NCBI RefSeq assembly: GCF_027922265.1
Contig: NZ_BSFI01000007.1
Span: 322,979 to 386,978 of the forward strand
Direction: 5' to 3'
Source: Hansschlegelia plantiphila
GTDB lineage: Bacteria; Pseudomonadota; Alphaproteobacteria; Rhizobiales; Methylopilaceae
DNA: 64,000 nt
Below are positions 37,243 to 47,002 of this stretch, in pieces (position 1 is the first letter of the stretch; the number at the start of each line of letters is the position of its first letter). The notes under the pieces are model-generated. The model searched no databases and was not told the DNA's origin. It saw only the letters and a list, made by a program, of their open reading frames with translations. The translations under genes were made by a program, and so were the position numbers.

Positions 37243-37391
37243 ACTGGATACAGATCGGTTCAATGCTGTTCATGCCAGCGGCTGGTGCGCTGACCGCCTT
37301 CATCATGCGCGTGGCGCTTCACCGACGTGCAGAGAGAATGGAGGCGGAGCGGATTCACGCGACGCATCCTGCGCTCGTTCGAAAGCGATAA
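37239..37391 (+). CDS. very small membrane protein coupled to the upstream ORF
   Basis: 50 residues: MNWIQIGSMLFMPAAGALTA, one hydrophobic segment (about 4-25), then a strongly basic tail (RRAERMEAERIH...RKR). The ATG overlaps the previous stop. No family is recognised. The shape, one helix followed by a basic tail, occurs in small stress membrane proteins and in toxin-like peptides, but nothing more can be claimed. Confidence 0.55.
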   Translation: MNWIQIGSMLFMPAAGALTAFIMRVALHRRAERMEAERIHATHPALVRKR

Positions 37392-37422
37392 TCCCCGCCG
37401 TCGGCTGTCAGGACAATACGGC

Positions 37423-39855
37423 TCACGCCGCCTTCACGAACCCGTCGAGCACCTTCTTGTGCCCCGCCTTGTCGAAGGCGACGGTGAGCTTGTTGCCGTC
37501 GATCTCGACCACCGTTCCGTTGCCGAACTTCTGGTGGAACACGCGCGAGCCGCGCGAGAACCCGGCCGACTTCGCGCTCGACGAGGCGACCAACTCGCCC
37601 TCGATGGTCATCGGGCCGCTCCTGCGCGCGCCGGGGCCGGGGGAGGGCTGAGTTCCCCGTTCCTGCGCGCGGCGCCAGCCCGGCGTGTCGTAGGTCGAGT
37701 TGAAGGGCTCGGCGCGGTCGAAGCGGCTCGCGCCATAGGAGCCGCCCATGCCTCCGCCGCCGCCGAAGGTCGCCGGCGCCTCGATCACGTCGACATCGGC
37801 CTCCGGCAGTTCGTCGAGGAAGCGCGAGGGGATCGAGGACTGCCACATGCCGTGGATGCGGCGGTTCGAGGCGAACCACACCTTGGCGCGGCGCTTCGCG
37901 CGCGTCAGGCCGACATAAGCGAGCCGCCGCTCCTCCTCGAGGCCGGCCCTGCCGCTCTCGTCGAGCGAGCGCTGGTGGGGAAACAGGCCTTCCTCCCATC
38001 CGGGAAGGAACACGGTGTCGTATTCGAGTCCCTTCGCCGCGTGCAGCGTCATGATGGTGACGGCGTCTTCGCCAGGTCCGCGGTCGGCGTCCATCACCAG
38101 CGAGACATGCTCGAGGAAGCCGCGAAGGTTCTCGAACGGCTCCATCGACCGCACCAGCTCCTTGAGGTTCTCAAGCCGGCCCTGCGCTTCCGCCGTGCGG
38201 TCCTTGGCCCACATGTCGGTGTAGCCGCTTTCCTCCAGCACCGTCTCTGCGAGCTGGGTGTGGGGGATCCTGTCGATCTGGCCGGACCAGCGGTCGAAGG
38301 ACAGCACCAGATCCTTCAGCGCCGAACGGGCCTTCGGCTTCAGCTCGCCGCCGTCGCAGAGGCGCCGCGAGGCTTCGACCAGCGTGATCCCGTCGGCGCG
38401 GGCGCGGTCGTGGATCAGCTTGACCGTCGCGTCGCCGAGCCCCCGCTTCGGCGTGTTCACGATGCGCTCGAAGGCGAGCGCGTCCGCCGGGCTCGCGATC
38501 ACCCTGAGATAGGCCATCGCGTCGCGCACTTCGGCGCGCTCGTAGAACCGCGGGCCGCCGATGACGCGATAGGGCAGGCCGAGCGTGATGAAGCGCTCCT
38601 CGAATTCACGCATCTGGAACGAGGCCCGCACCAGGATCGCCATGTCGTCGAGCTTGCAGCCCTTCGACTGCAGCGCCTCGATCTCGTCGCCGATCGCCCG
38701 CGCCTCCTCGCCGGAATCCCACGAGCCGGCGACCGTCACCTTCTCGCCGAGCTCGCTCTGCGGCCTGAGCGTCTTGCCGAGCCGGCCCGCGTTCTTCGCG
38801 ATCAGGCCGGAGGCGGCGTTCAGGATGTGCCCGGTTGAGCGGTAGTTGCGCTCCAGCCGGACGACCTTGGCGCCCGGGAAATCCTTGTCGAAGCGCAGGA
38901 TGTTCTCGACCTCGGCGCCGCGCCAGCCATAGATCGACTGGTCGTCGTCGCCGACGCAGGCGAGGTTCTTGGAGCCCTGGGCGAGCAGCCTCAGCCACAG
39001 ATACTGCGCGACGTTGGTGTCCTGGTACTCGTCGACCAGCATGTAGCGGAAACGGCGGTGATACTGCTCCAGTACGTCCGGGTGCTCGCGGAACAGCCGG
39101 ATCGGCTCCAGCAGCAGGTCGCCGAAGTCGGTCGCGTTCAGCTGCTTCAGCCGCGCCTGGTAGATCGCGTAGAGCTCGGCCCCGCGCCCCGCCGCGAAGG
39201 CCTGCGCCTCGCCGGCCGGCACGTCCTTCGGCTGCAGGGCCCGGTTCTTCCAGCCGTCGATCGCGAAGGCGAGCTGGCGCGCCGGCCAGCGCTTGTCGTC
39301 GATGTTCTCGGCGGCGAGCACCTGCTTCAGCAGCCGGATCTGGTCGTCGGTGTCGAGGATTGTGAAGCTCGACGACAGGCCGACAAGCTCCGCGTGCCGC
39401 CGCAGGATGCGCGTGCCGATCGAATGGAAGGTGCCGAGCCACTGCATGCCCTCGGCGGCCTGGCCGAGCAGCTTGCCGACGCGTTCTCGCATCTCGCGCG
39501 CGGCCTTGTTGGTGAAAGTGACCGCAAGGATCTCGAAAGGCCGGGCCTTGCCGAGCGCGAGGATGTGGGCGATGCGGGTCGTCAGCACCCGGGTCTTGCC
39601 CGTGCCTGCGCCGGCCAGCACTAGCAGCGGTCCGTCGAGCGTCTCGACCGCCTCGCGTTGCTCGGGATTAAGGCCGAGCAGATAGTCGGGCCCTGTCGCC
39701 CTCAGGCCTGCTGCGGCGCGCGCGGCGATGCCGCCCGGCCGGGGGGGCGGGGCGTCCGCGGACAGGCTATCGGGATAGGACTCGGCCAAGAGCAGGCGAC
39801 GCTCCGTCTGGATTTTCGCTAAGGCGAATCGGCCGCGCCGACACGAGCCCAACAT
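37423..39855 (-). CDS. uvrD: UvrD/PcrA-type ATP-dependent DNA helicase
   Basis: About 810 residues from the ATG at 39855; a TTG at 39789 giving 788 residues is also plausible. Superfamily 1A helicase motifs are complete: LNPEQREAV, Walker A GAGTGKT, VTFTNKAAREMRERV, DEYQDTN, GDDDQSIYGWRGA, LERNYRS, and later TLHAAKGLEYDTVFLPGWEE and VGLTRAKRR. It unwinds DNA in excision and mismatch repair. The C-terminal region ends with the Tudor-like segment KFGNGTVVEIDGNKLTVAFD. It follows a thioesterase gene on the same strand. Confidence 0.96.
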   Translation of the reverse strand: MLGSCRRGRFALAKIQTERRLLLAESYPDSLSADAPPPRPGGIAARAAAGLRATGPDYLLGLNPEQREAVETLDGPLLVLAGAGTGKTRVLTTRIAHILALGKARPFEILAVTFTNKAAREMRERVGKLLGQAAEGMQWLGTFHSIGTRILRRHAELVGLSSSFTILDTDDQIRLLKQVLAAENIDDKRWPARQLAFAIDGWKNRALQPKDVPAGEAQAFAAGRGAELYAIYQARLKQLNATDFGDLLLEPIRLFREHPDVLEQYHRRFRYMLVDEYQDTNVAQYLWLRLLAQGSKNLACVGDDDQSIYGWRGAEVENILRFDKDFPGAKVVRLERNYRSTGHILNAASGLIAKNAGRLGKTLRPQSELGEKVTVAGSWDSGEEARAIGDEIEALQSKGCKLDDMAILVRASFQMREFEERFITLGLPYRVIGGPRFYERAEVRDAMAYLRVIASPADALAFERIVNTPKRGLGDATVKLIHDRARADGITLVEASRRLCDGGELKPKARSALKDLVLSFDRWSGQIDRIPHTQLAETVLEESGYTDMWAKDRTAEAQGRLENLKELVRSMEPFENLRGFLEHVSLVMDADRGPGEDAVTIMTLHAAKGLEYDTVFLPGWEEGLFPHQRSLDESGRAGLEEERRLAYVGLTRAKRRAKVWFASNRRIHGMWQSSIPSRFLDELPEADVDVIEAPATFGGGGGMGGSYGASRFDRAEPFNSTYDTPGWRRAQERGTQPSPGPGARRSGPMTIEGELVASSSAKSAGFSRGSRVFHQKFGNGTVVEIDGNKLTVAFDKAGHKKVLDGFVKAA

Positions 39856-39902
39856 GGCGCCGCCCGCGCGCGATTTCGAGGGCGCGACGATAAAGGCGTC
39901 GG

Positions 39903-40379
39903 TCAGCCGCGCCGCATCGACACCCGGCGCCCGAGCCAGTCGAGCCCCGCCGCCGCTTCGGCGTCGCGCGCCACGACCGCTTCGATGCGGGCGCGGACGT
40001 CGTCGGGGAACGGGGCGACCCGCCGGGACTCGGCCGACACGGAGAGCGACACGCCTTCGGCGGTCGTGACGACGGCGCCGTCCGACGCGCGGATGATCTC
40101 CACCGCCCAAAGCGCCCGCTTGGCGTCGCTCTCGACCAGGATCACCCGGCCGCGCACTTCGTCCTCGGCGTTCACCTCGCGGAGGTAGCGGACGTGCACC
40201 TCGCCGGCGAAGGTCGTCATGCCCCGCCCGGCGAGATAATTCGGGCCCTTCAGCGGCTCGAAGGCGAGGTCGAGCGCGCGGTCGACCAGCACGAGGTGGT
40301 AGGCCATGTTGACGTGGCCGTTGTGGTCGAGGAACGCCTGCTCGATGGCGAGCGGCGGCGAGACGAAGGCGTCGGCCAA
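39903..40379 (-). CDS. acyl-CoA thioesterase-like hotdog protein
   Basis: 158 residues from a TTG at 40379 with GGAGC upstream. The motif FLDHNGHVNMAYHLVLVDRA is typical of the 4HBT_2 hotdog thioesterases (the YbgC-like group), and VHVRYLREVNAEDEVRGRV follows. It probably hydrolyses a short or medium acyl thioester. It lies upstream of the helicase gene with no functional link apparent. No ATG gives a full-length domain. Confidence 0.88.
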   Translation of the reverse strand: MADAFVSPPLAIEQAFLDHNGHVNMAYHLVLVDRALDLAFEPLKGPNYLAGRGMTTFAGEVHVRYLREVNAEDEVRGRVILVESDAKRALWAVEIIRASDGAVVTTAEGVSLSVSAESRRVAPFPDDVRARIEAVVARDAEAAAGLDWLGRRVSMRRG

Positions 40380-40550
40380 GCTGCTGGGCTCCGGCGTCGT
40401 TGCTGGGCAGAGCGGCCCATAGCACGGCTGCCGGCGCTAAACATCGTCCGTCCGGGCGAGATCGTGATTCCGTGAAGCGCGCTCGACCGTATAGTGAGGC
40501 GGCGGGAAGGCGGCGCAACGCCGTCGTCGAGGGAAAGCGGTCGGGCGCAC

Positions 40551-43500
40551 GTGAACAATACGCTCACCGGTCTTGGTCTTGCGCTGGTGATTGCGCTGGT
40601 CGCGGCGCTGATCGGACCTCAGTTCATCAACTGGACCGCCTATCGCGGAGATTTCGCGGGCGCCGCGAGCGCCGTGCTCGGCGCGCCGGTGACCGTCGCA
40701 GGCTCGGTGGACGCACGGCTGCTGCCGAGCCCCTATGTCCGCTTTCGCGACGTCACCGCCGGCGCCGGCAAGCAGCGTCTCGCCGTCGCCGAAGTCGAGA
40801 TCCAGCTTGCGGTCGCTCCGCTGCTGCGCGGCGAGTTCAAGGCCGAGCGCCTGAAGCTTCGCCGCCCCCGGCTCGATGTCGCGGCGGCCGCCGACGGGAC
40901 GGTCGAAACGCCGTTTTCGAGCAGCGGTCGGGGTTCGGGCGAGGCCGAACGAATCTCGTTCGATCGCGCCGAGATCGTCGACGGCGCCGTGACGGTGGCG
41001 TCGCCGGCGGGCTTGGTCATGATCCACCACATCGACGGCGTCGCGGAGGCGGGCTCGCTCAAGGGCCCGTTCCGCTTCGAGGGGGTCGCGCGGTCGCGAG
41101 GCGTGACTGCGGCCGTCCGGCTTTCGACGGGCCGCGTCGACCCGGACGGGGCGATCAGGCTCAAGCTCGACGCGGCGCCCGAGGGGCGGCCGGAGACAGT
41201 CGCGCTCGACGGCGCGCTGACGCTGTCGGGACGGCCAGCCTTCGACGGCCAGATCGTCCTCGCGCGTCCCCAAGCCAAGGCCGCCGAGGGTGGTTCTCCG
41301 GTTGAGCCATGGCGGATGGCGGCGCGGCTGAAGGGCGACGCCGCCAAGCTTTCGATCGGGTCGCTCGACCTGTCCTACGGTCCGGACGAACGCGGCCTGC
41401 GCCTGGCGGGACAGGGCTCGGTCACGCTCGGCGCTTCGCCGCGCTTCGATCTCGCCGTCGAAGGCCGTCAGCTCGATCTCGATCGTTTGACCGGCGCCGG
41501 CGGTCCGCGCGCGCCGGGGGACATGCTCGCGGCTCTCGGATCCCGCTTCGCCGCGATCGTCCAGCCGCCTCTGCCGGGGCGGATGACCGTCGATCTCGGC
41601 GGCGTCCTGATTGCGGGCGACGTCGTCCAGGATTTCAGCGCCGCGCTGTCGGCCAAGGACGGCGGGTGGAGGATCGAAAGCCTGTCGGCGGAGCTTCCGG
41701 GCGCGGCGTCGATCAAGACTGCCGGAGCGGTCGCCTTTGGCGAGGCCGGGCCGGGATTCGCCGGCCGGGTCGACTTCGGCTCGCGCGACCTTGCCGGCTT
41801 CCGGCGCTGGCTCGCCGCCGGGCCCGACCAGAGCGGCGGCGCGGGCGTCGTCAAGCGGGTCGCGATCGGCGGCGACGTCACCGCACGGATCGGATCGGTC
41901 GCGGTCGAGAACGCCGTGGTGACGGTCGATGGCGCCGCCTCGAAGGGCCGCGTCGCCTGGCGCGGCGGGAACGATCGCCCGCAGATCGAAGCGTCGCTCG
42001 TTTCCGACCGGCTGGATCTTGACGCCCTGGGACTCGACCGCCTCGTCACTGCGGGCCTCCACGGCGCCGCCGCGGCGGATGTCGCGCTGTCGCTCGACGC
42101 CAAATCGCTGGTGTTCGGCGGCGTGACGATGAGCGGTGTCCGGATCGACGGCGCTCTCGATGAGCAGGGCGTCGACCTGACACGTCTGAACGTCGCGGAC
42201 GTGCAGGGCGCGGCGCTCTCCGGCTCCGGCCGGGCGGAGCTCGGGGATGGGGCGGGCGACGGCAAGTTCGACTTTCAGGTTTCTGCCCGTAGCCTTGCGC
42301 CGTTCGCGGCGCTCGCGCGGGCTGCGGGCGCGCCTGAAACGGCGGTCGCGGCCTTCGAGGCGCGGGCCTCGGCGCTGGCCCCGCTGAAGCTTCAGATCGG
42401 CCTGAAGGCTGACGCCGACGGGTCGCGTCTCGTCGCGACCGGCGACGGCGCCGGAGGCTCGATCGAACTCGCGCTGTCGTCCGCGGCGCTTTCGCCCGAC
42501 GCCGAGAGCGACCTTACCCTGAAGATCGCCTCGCCCGACGGAAAGCGCCTCGCGTCGCTCATCGGCCTCGAACTCGGCCCGCTTGCTGATCCCGCCGGCG
42601 GAGAAATCTCTCTCAAGCTCAAGGGAGCTCCCTCGACCGGCATGCGGGGCGAAGGGCGTTTCTCAAGTCTTGGCCTTGAGCTCTCAGGGCGTGGGGCCGT
42701 GGCCCTTGCGCCATTGGCGGGCCTTAGCGCCGAGGGAGACGTCGCGCTGAAAAGCGACGATCTGTCGGCGCTCGGCGAGGCGCTCGGTCGGTTCACGCCC
42801 GGCGTCGCGCCCGCCCTGCCTGTCGCGCTGACGGCCAAGGCGCGGTTCGGCGCCGAAGAGGCGAGCTTCGAAGGCGTGAAAGGCGAGGTGGCGGGTCGCG
42901 CCCTGAGCGGCTCGATCGTCGTCCCCTACGACGCCCGCGCCGGATTCCGCGGCGAGGCGTCGCTCGACAGACTGTCCTTCGCGGAGCTGGCGGGCCTCGC
43001 CGTTTCGCCCGACGCGTTCGGAAGGGCCGTCGACCGGCGCTCGGCGTGGCCGGCCGCCACGTTCGCGCCGTCGCCCGCGCGGGGGCTTTCGGGACGGATG
43101 AACCTCGCGGTGGCCGAGGCCGCGCTGACCGGCGGTCAGGTCGCGACCGGGGCGCGTTTCACGCTTGCTTTCCGCCCGAACGCCGTCTCGGTCGACGGGT
43201 TCTCCGGCGATCTCGACGGCGGCCGCCTCACCGGCTCGCTCTCCATCAGCCGTTCGGGTCCCGACGCTTCGGTGGCGCTGAACGGCGCGCTTTCAGGCGT
43301 CTCCGCCGACCGCCTGCTTGGGCTTGCGCCGACCTCGTCGCCCTTGTCGGGCGCGGCTGATATCGCACTGGAGGCGCAGGGTGCGGGACGGGGGCTCGCA
43401 GGGATCGTCGCGTCGCTCAATGGCGCGGGGTCGGCGACGCTCTCGAACGGCGCGATCAGGCGGCTCGACCCCGCGGCTATCGAGGGCGTCGAGCCGCAGG

Positions 43501-44105
43501 TCGAAGCCGGCCTCGCGCTGGAGGCGCCGAAGATCGCACAGGCGATCGATCGCGCCCTGGGAGGCGCGGATCTTCCGGTCGCGCGAGCGACGCTGCCCTT
43601 CACGATGGCTGGCGGCGTCGTGCGCTCGGGCGCGCTTGCAAGCGACGGTCCGGCCGCAAAACTCGGCGGCGGCGTGGTTCTCGACCTGAACCGACTGACG
43701 CTCGACGCCGACCTGACGCTCTCGCCGGCGCCTCCGGACGCCCCGCAGATCGGCGTCTCGTTCGAGGGGCCGCTTGCAGCGCCCCGCAGGCGCGTCGACG
43801 CGACTTCGTTCACGGGTTGGCTGTCGGTGCGGGCCGTGGAGCGGGAGACGCGACGGATCGAGGTGATGGAGGCCGACATGCGCGCGCGCGCGCAGGCGGC
43901 GCGTCAGCGCGCGGACGAAGCGCGCCAGAAAGCCGAGGAAGCCCGACAGAAAGCTGAGGCCGAACGCAGGAAACAGGAGGCCGAAGACCGTGCGCTGATC
44001 GACGCCATGCCCCGGCCTGCGTCGCCCGCGACGCCGGCCCCGATCGCGCCCTACAGTTCTCCGGCGCTGCCGTCGCCCATGATCATCAGCCCGACGGGCC
44101 GGTGA
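40551..44105 (+). CDS. AsmA family protein
   Basis: 1,184 residues from a GTG at 40551. An N-terminal membrane helix (about 5-25, VIALVAALIGPQFINWTAYR) is followed by the AsmA N-terminal domain and a very long, repetitive beta-rich region of the bridge-like lipid transport protein type, ending with the AsmA C-terminal domain (about 1010-1090, LNGAGSATLSNGAIRRLDPA). The last 90 residues are a charged Arg/Ala/Glu/Gln coiled coil followed by a proline-rich tail. Such proteins are thought to carry phospholipid across the periplasm. It is convergent with the RHH gene, which begins one base after its stop. Confidence 0.92.
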   Translation: MNNTLTGLGLALVIALVAALIGPQFINWTAYRGDFAGAASAVLGAPVTVAGSVDARLLPSPYVRFRDVTAGAGKQRLAVAEVEIQLAVAPLLRGEFKAERLKLRRPRLDVAAAADGTVETPFSSSGRGSGEAERISFDRAEIVDGAVTVASPAGLVMIHHIDGVAEAGSLKGPFRFEGVARSRGVTAAVRLSTGRVDPDGAIRLKLDAAPEGRPETVALDGALTLSGRPAFDGQIVLARPQAKAAEGGSPVEPWRMAARLKGDAAKLSIGSLDLSYGPDERGLRLAGQGSVTLGASPRFDLAVEGRQLDLDRLTGAGGPRAPGDMLAALGSRFAAIVQPPLPGRMTVDLGGVLIAGDVVQDFSAALSAKDGGWRIESLSAELPGAASIKTAGAVAFGEAGPGFAGRVDFGSRDLAGFRRWLAAGPDQSGGAGVVKRVAIGGDVTARIGSVAVENAVVTVDGAASKGRVAWRGGNDRPQIEASLVSDRLDLDALGLDRLVTAGLHGAAAADVALSLDAKSLVFGGVTMSGVRIDGALDEQGVDLTRLNVADVQGAALSGSGRAELGDGAGDGKFDFQVSARSLAPFAALARAAGAPETAVAAFEARASALAPLKLQIGLKADADGSRLVATGDGAGGSIELALSSAALSPDAESDLTLKIASPDGKRLASLIGLELGPLADPAGGEISLKLKGAPSTGMRGEGRFSSLGLELSGRGAVALAPLAGLSAEGDVALKSDDLSALGEALGRFTPGVAPALPVALTAKARFGAEEASFEGVKGEVAGRALSGSIVVPYDARAGFRGEASLDRLSFAELAGLAVSPDAFGRAVDRRSAWPAATFAPSPARGLSGRMNLAVAEAALTGGQVATGARFTLAFRPNAVSVDGFSGDLDGGRLTGSLSISRSGPDASVALNGALSGVSADRLLGLAPTSSPLSGAADIALEAQGAGRGLAGIVASLNGAGSATLSNGAIRRLDPAAIEGVEPQVEAGLALEAPKIAQAIDRALGGADLPVARATLPFTMAGGVVRSGALASDGPAAKLGGGVVLDLNRLTLDADLTLSPAPPDAPQIGVSFEGPLAAPRRRVDATSFTGWLSVRAVERETRRIEVMEADMRARAQAARQRADEARQKAEEARQKAEAERRKQEAEDRALIDAMPRPASPATPAPIAPYSSPALPSPMIISPTGR

Positions 44106-44501
44106 TCAGCCGGCCGCTATGCTGATCGCTGCGCCTGCCCGACGGCGGTAGTGGTCGAGCACGAACAGCCGGACAGCCGAGGACAGGTTGCCGCCGCTGC
44201 GGCCCGAGTCGATCTCCGCGACGAGCCCGCGCAGCGACTGTCTGCGCTCCCGCGCGATGTCCTTCAGGGCGTGCCAGAACGCGTCCTCGAGGCTGACGCT
44301 GGTCTTGTGACCGGCGACCACGATCGACCGCTTGACGATGTCCGGATTGAGTTCGTTCGCCGCGACGCCCCCCGGCGTCGAAGAGGCTTCGGACAGGATC
44401 TCCTGCACGACCACGCCCTCGGCCCCTTGCGACGGCACGGCCCGGAGTCCGCTGTCCGACGCAGGTTCGCCGATCTCGATTTTGATGCCAGGTTCGCTCA
44501 T
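44106..44501 (-). CDS. ribbon-helix-helix domain protein
   Basis: 131 residues. The C-terminal part (KRSIVVAGHKTSVSLEDAFW, then ALKDIARERRQSLRGLVAEI) matches the RHH_4 family of Hyphomicrobiales. The N-terminal 50 residues are disordered. RHH proteins bind DNA as dimers, but targets of this group are unknown. The ATG overlaps the stop of the upstream DUF4169 gene at 44501, a conserved pairing. Confidence 0.9.
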   Translation of the reverse strand: MSEPGIKIEIGEPASDSGLRAVPSQGAEGVVVQEILSEASSTPGGVAANELNPDIVKRSIVVAGHKTSVSLEDAFWHALKDIARERRQSLRGLVAEIDSGRSGGNLSSAVRLFVLDHYRRRAGAAISIAAG

Positions 44502-44692
44502 CAGTCCGCGTCGCCCCCGTTTTCGCGACGATGTTCGTCAAGACGCCGCTCGGTCCGCGCGCGACGCGCCGACTCGAGCGTCTTCTCCTGCTTCGTCGTC
44601 CCGAACCGGACGCGGTTCTCCGCGGCCTGCTTCTCGGACGCTGCGCGCTGATGCTGTTTCCGCGCGCGTCGCAGATTGACGATCTCAGCCAT
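44501..44692 (-). CDS. DUF4169 family small basic protein
   Basis: 63 residues, highly charged: MAEIVNLRRARKQHQRAASE followed by NRVRFGTTKQEKTLESARR. This matches DUF4169, found upstream of RHH_4 genes in alphaproteobacteria; function unknown. Its stop overlaps the RHH start (ATGA). fumC lies 80 bases upstream on the same strand, so all may be co-transcribed. Confidence 0.9.
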   Translation of the reverse strand: MAEIVNLRRARKQHQRAASEKQAAENRVRFGTTKQEKTLESARRARTERRLDEHRRENGGDAD

Positions 44693-44772
44693 GCTTCCGC
44701 TCTTTACACGGAGCGGCTGTGAAAATCGAGCGCCGGGAGCGACAAGCCGGCCTGCTTTCCGAACATGGTCAT

Positions 44773-46164
44773 TCAGCCGGGCCGGATCATCGCCTCGGGC
44801 CGTACGATCCGGTCGAAGTCTTCCGCCGTCACGAGGCCGAGACGCACGGCCTCTTCCCGCAGCGTGGTGCCGTTCTTGTGCGCGGTCTTCGCGACCTTGG
44901 TCGCGTTGTCATAGCCGATGGTCGGGGCGAGCGCCGTGACGAGCATCAGCGAACGACTCATCAGATCGGCGATCCGCGTCTCGTCGGCCTCGATCCCGAC
45001 CACGCAATTGTCGGCGAAGCTGATCGAGGCGTCGGCGATCAGCCGGATCGACTGCAGCATGTCGTAGGCCAGCACCGGCTTGTAGACGTTGAGCTCGAAA
45101 TGGCCCTGGCTGCCGGCGAAGGTGATCGTCGTGTGGTTGCCGAACACCTGCGCGCAGACCATCGTCAGCGCCTCGCACTGCGTCGGGTTCACCTTGCCCG
45201 GCATGATCGAGGAGCCCGGCTCGTTCTCGGGAAGCTTGAGCTCTCCGAGACCCGACCGCGGCCCGGAGCCCAGCAGCCTGATGTCGTTCGCGATCTTGAA
45301 CAGGCCGACGGCGACCGAGTTGAGCGCTCCGTGGGCGTAGACATAGGCGTCGTGGGCCGCGAGCGCCTCGAACTTGTTGGGCGCGGTGACGAAGGGCAGG
45401 CCGGTGATCTCCGCCGCCTTTTCCGCGAAGCTCTCGGCGAAGCCGACCTTGGCGTTGATCCCTGTGCCGACCGCCGTGCCGCCCTGCGCCAGCGGCCAGA
45501 GATGCTGGAGGCCTTCCTTCACGCGGGTGATTCCAAGCCTGACCTGCGCGACGTAGCCGGAGAACTCCTGGCCGAGCGTCAGCGGCGTCGCGTCCTGCGT
45601 GTGGGTGCGGCCGATCTTGATGATGTGCTCGAAGGCTTTCGCCTTGTCGTCGAGCGCGGCTGCGAGATGTTCGAGCGCGGGGATCAGGCGGCGTTCGATC
45701 TCCTCGGCCGCGGCGATGTGCATGGCCGTCGGGAACGTGTCGTTCGACGACTGGCTCATATTGACGTGATCGTTCGGATGGATCGGCTTCTTGGAGCCCA
45801 GCTCGCCTCCGAGCATCTCGATCGCCCGGTTCGAGACGACCTCGTTGGCGTTCATGTTGGACTGCGTGCCGGAGCCGGTCTGCCAGACGACCAGCGGGAA
45901 ATGATCGTCGAGCTTGCCGTCGATCACCTCCTGCGCCGCCGCGGCGATGGCGTCGGCGAGGTCGGGCTTCAGGACGCCGAGGTCTCTGTTGGCGAGCGCG
46001 GCGGCGCGCTTGATGATCCCGAGCGCGCGGATCAGCGGCTTCGGCATGGTCTCGCCGCCGATCTTGAAATTCTGTAGAGACCGTTGGGTCTGCGCGCCCC
46101 AGTAGCGGTCGGAGGGAACCTCCAGCGGACCGAAGCTGTCGGTTTCGGTGCGGGAAGCGGTCAT
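44773..46164 (-). CDS. fumC: class II fumarate hydratase
   Basis: 463 residues. It hydrates fumarate to malate in the TCA cycle; this heat-stable class has no iron-sulfur cluster. The family signature [16 protein letters not shown] is present, as are [30 protein letters not shown] and [16 protein letters not shown]. The ATG at 46164 gives the standard N-terminus ([20 protein letters not shown]). A longer ORF to 46233 adds unrelated residues. It lies downstream of sspB. Confidence 0.98.
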   Translation of the reverse strand: MTASRTETDSFGPLEVPSDRYWGAQTQRSLQNFKIGGETMPKPLIRALGIIKRAAALANRDLGVLKPDLADAIAAAAQEVIDGKLDDHFPLVVWQTGSGTQSNMNANEVVSNRAIEMLGGELGSKKPIHPNDHVNMSQSSNDTFPTAMHIAAAEEIERRLIPALEHLAAALDDKAKAFEHIIKIGRTHTQDATPLTLGQEFSGYVAQVRLGITRVKEGLQHLWPLAQGGTAVGTGINAKVGFAESFAEKAAEITGLPFVTAPNKFEALAAHDAYVYAHGALNSVAVGLFKIANDIRLLGSGPRSGLGELKLPENEPGSSIMPGKVNPTQCEALTMVCAQVFGNHTTITFAGSQGHFELNVYKPVLAYDMLQSIRLIADASISFADNCVVGIEADETRIADLMSRSLMLVTALAPTIGYDNATKVAKTAHKNGTTLREEAVRLGLVTAEDFDRIVRPEAMIRPG

Positions 46165-46272
46165 CTCGGGTGCTCGCGGCTGGATGCGTCGATGCGCCGG
46201 GGCTCGATCCGCCCGGCGCAGCGTCACTAGCACGCAGTCTCGCCCGCCGTCACGAGGACGGCGGAAGGCCCG

Positions 46273-46815
46273 TTATTTCTTGCGGAACTTGTCGAGGCTC
46301 ACGACCTCGGCGCCGCCTTCGGGCGGGGCGGGCTTGTCCGAATCGTCCGCATTCTCGGCTGCGGCGGCGGGCTCCGGCGCGTTCAGAGGCTCGATCGTGG
46401 CCGACGTCTCCGCCTCTTCGGCGCCGGCTTCAGCGTCCGGATTGTCGAACTTCAGCCCGAACTGCACCGACGGATCGAAGAATCCGGTGATCGACGCGAA
46501 GGGAACGACGAGCTTCTCCGGAATATTCTGAAAGGAGAGGCCGACCTCGAACCCGTCGTCGCGAACCTCGAGATCCCAGAACTGGTGCTGCAGGACGATC
46601 GTCATTTCGGCCGGATACTTCTGGCGAAGCCGCGAAGACACCTTCACGTCCGGGTCCGTCGTGCGGAAGGAGATGTAGAAGTGGTGGTCGCCCGGCGCGC
46701 CTTCGCGGGAGACGCGCACGAGCACGTCGTGCACCACGCCGCGCAACGCCTTCTGAGTCAGAAGGTCGTAGCGGATGAAGTCCTGGGCGGGCGGGCTCGG
46801 GGGCGGCGTGCTCAT
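46273..46815 (-). CDS. sspB: SspB family protease adaptor
   Basis: 180 residues. Alphaproteobacterial SspB delivers ssrA-tagged proteins to ClpXP. The substrate-binding domain (about 8-120) begins FIRYDLLTQKALRGVVHDVL and includes HHFYISFRTTDPDVKVS. The acidic, alanine/proline-rich linker (about 125-165) leads to a short C-terminal motif (EVVSLDKFRKK) of the ClpX-binding type. It is divergent from the amidase gene. Confidence 0.93.
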   Translation of the reverse strand: MSTPPPSPPAQDFIRYDLLTQKALRGVVHDVLVRVSREGAPGDHHFYISFRTTDPDVKVSSRLRQKYPAEMTIVLQHQFWDLEVRDDGFEVGLSFQNIPEKLVVPFASITGFFDPSVQFGLKFDNPDAEAGAEEAETSATIEPLNAPEPAAAAENADDSDKPAPPEGGAEVVSLDKFRKK

Positions 46816-47002
46816 GAGTGCTACATAGTGGGATTCGTCGGCGGGGAAACATAGCGACCGCTCGTCGCGCAGGACGAGACCGGCCGGTATTTGGCTTGAA
46901 CCGTCGGCTCAGGTCGGGCGAACTCCCATTCTCCAGCAGTTAACCCGCCCGCAGCCTAGCCGGGGACGGGAGATGATTTCCAGTTAAGCGTGAGGTAATT
47001 CG

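Noticed and set aside
40437..42062. 541-codon minus-strand ORF opposite the AsmA gene.
   Set aside because: Low-complexity antisense frame, no homology, and no ribosome site or operon partner.
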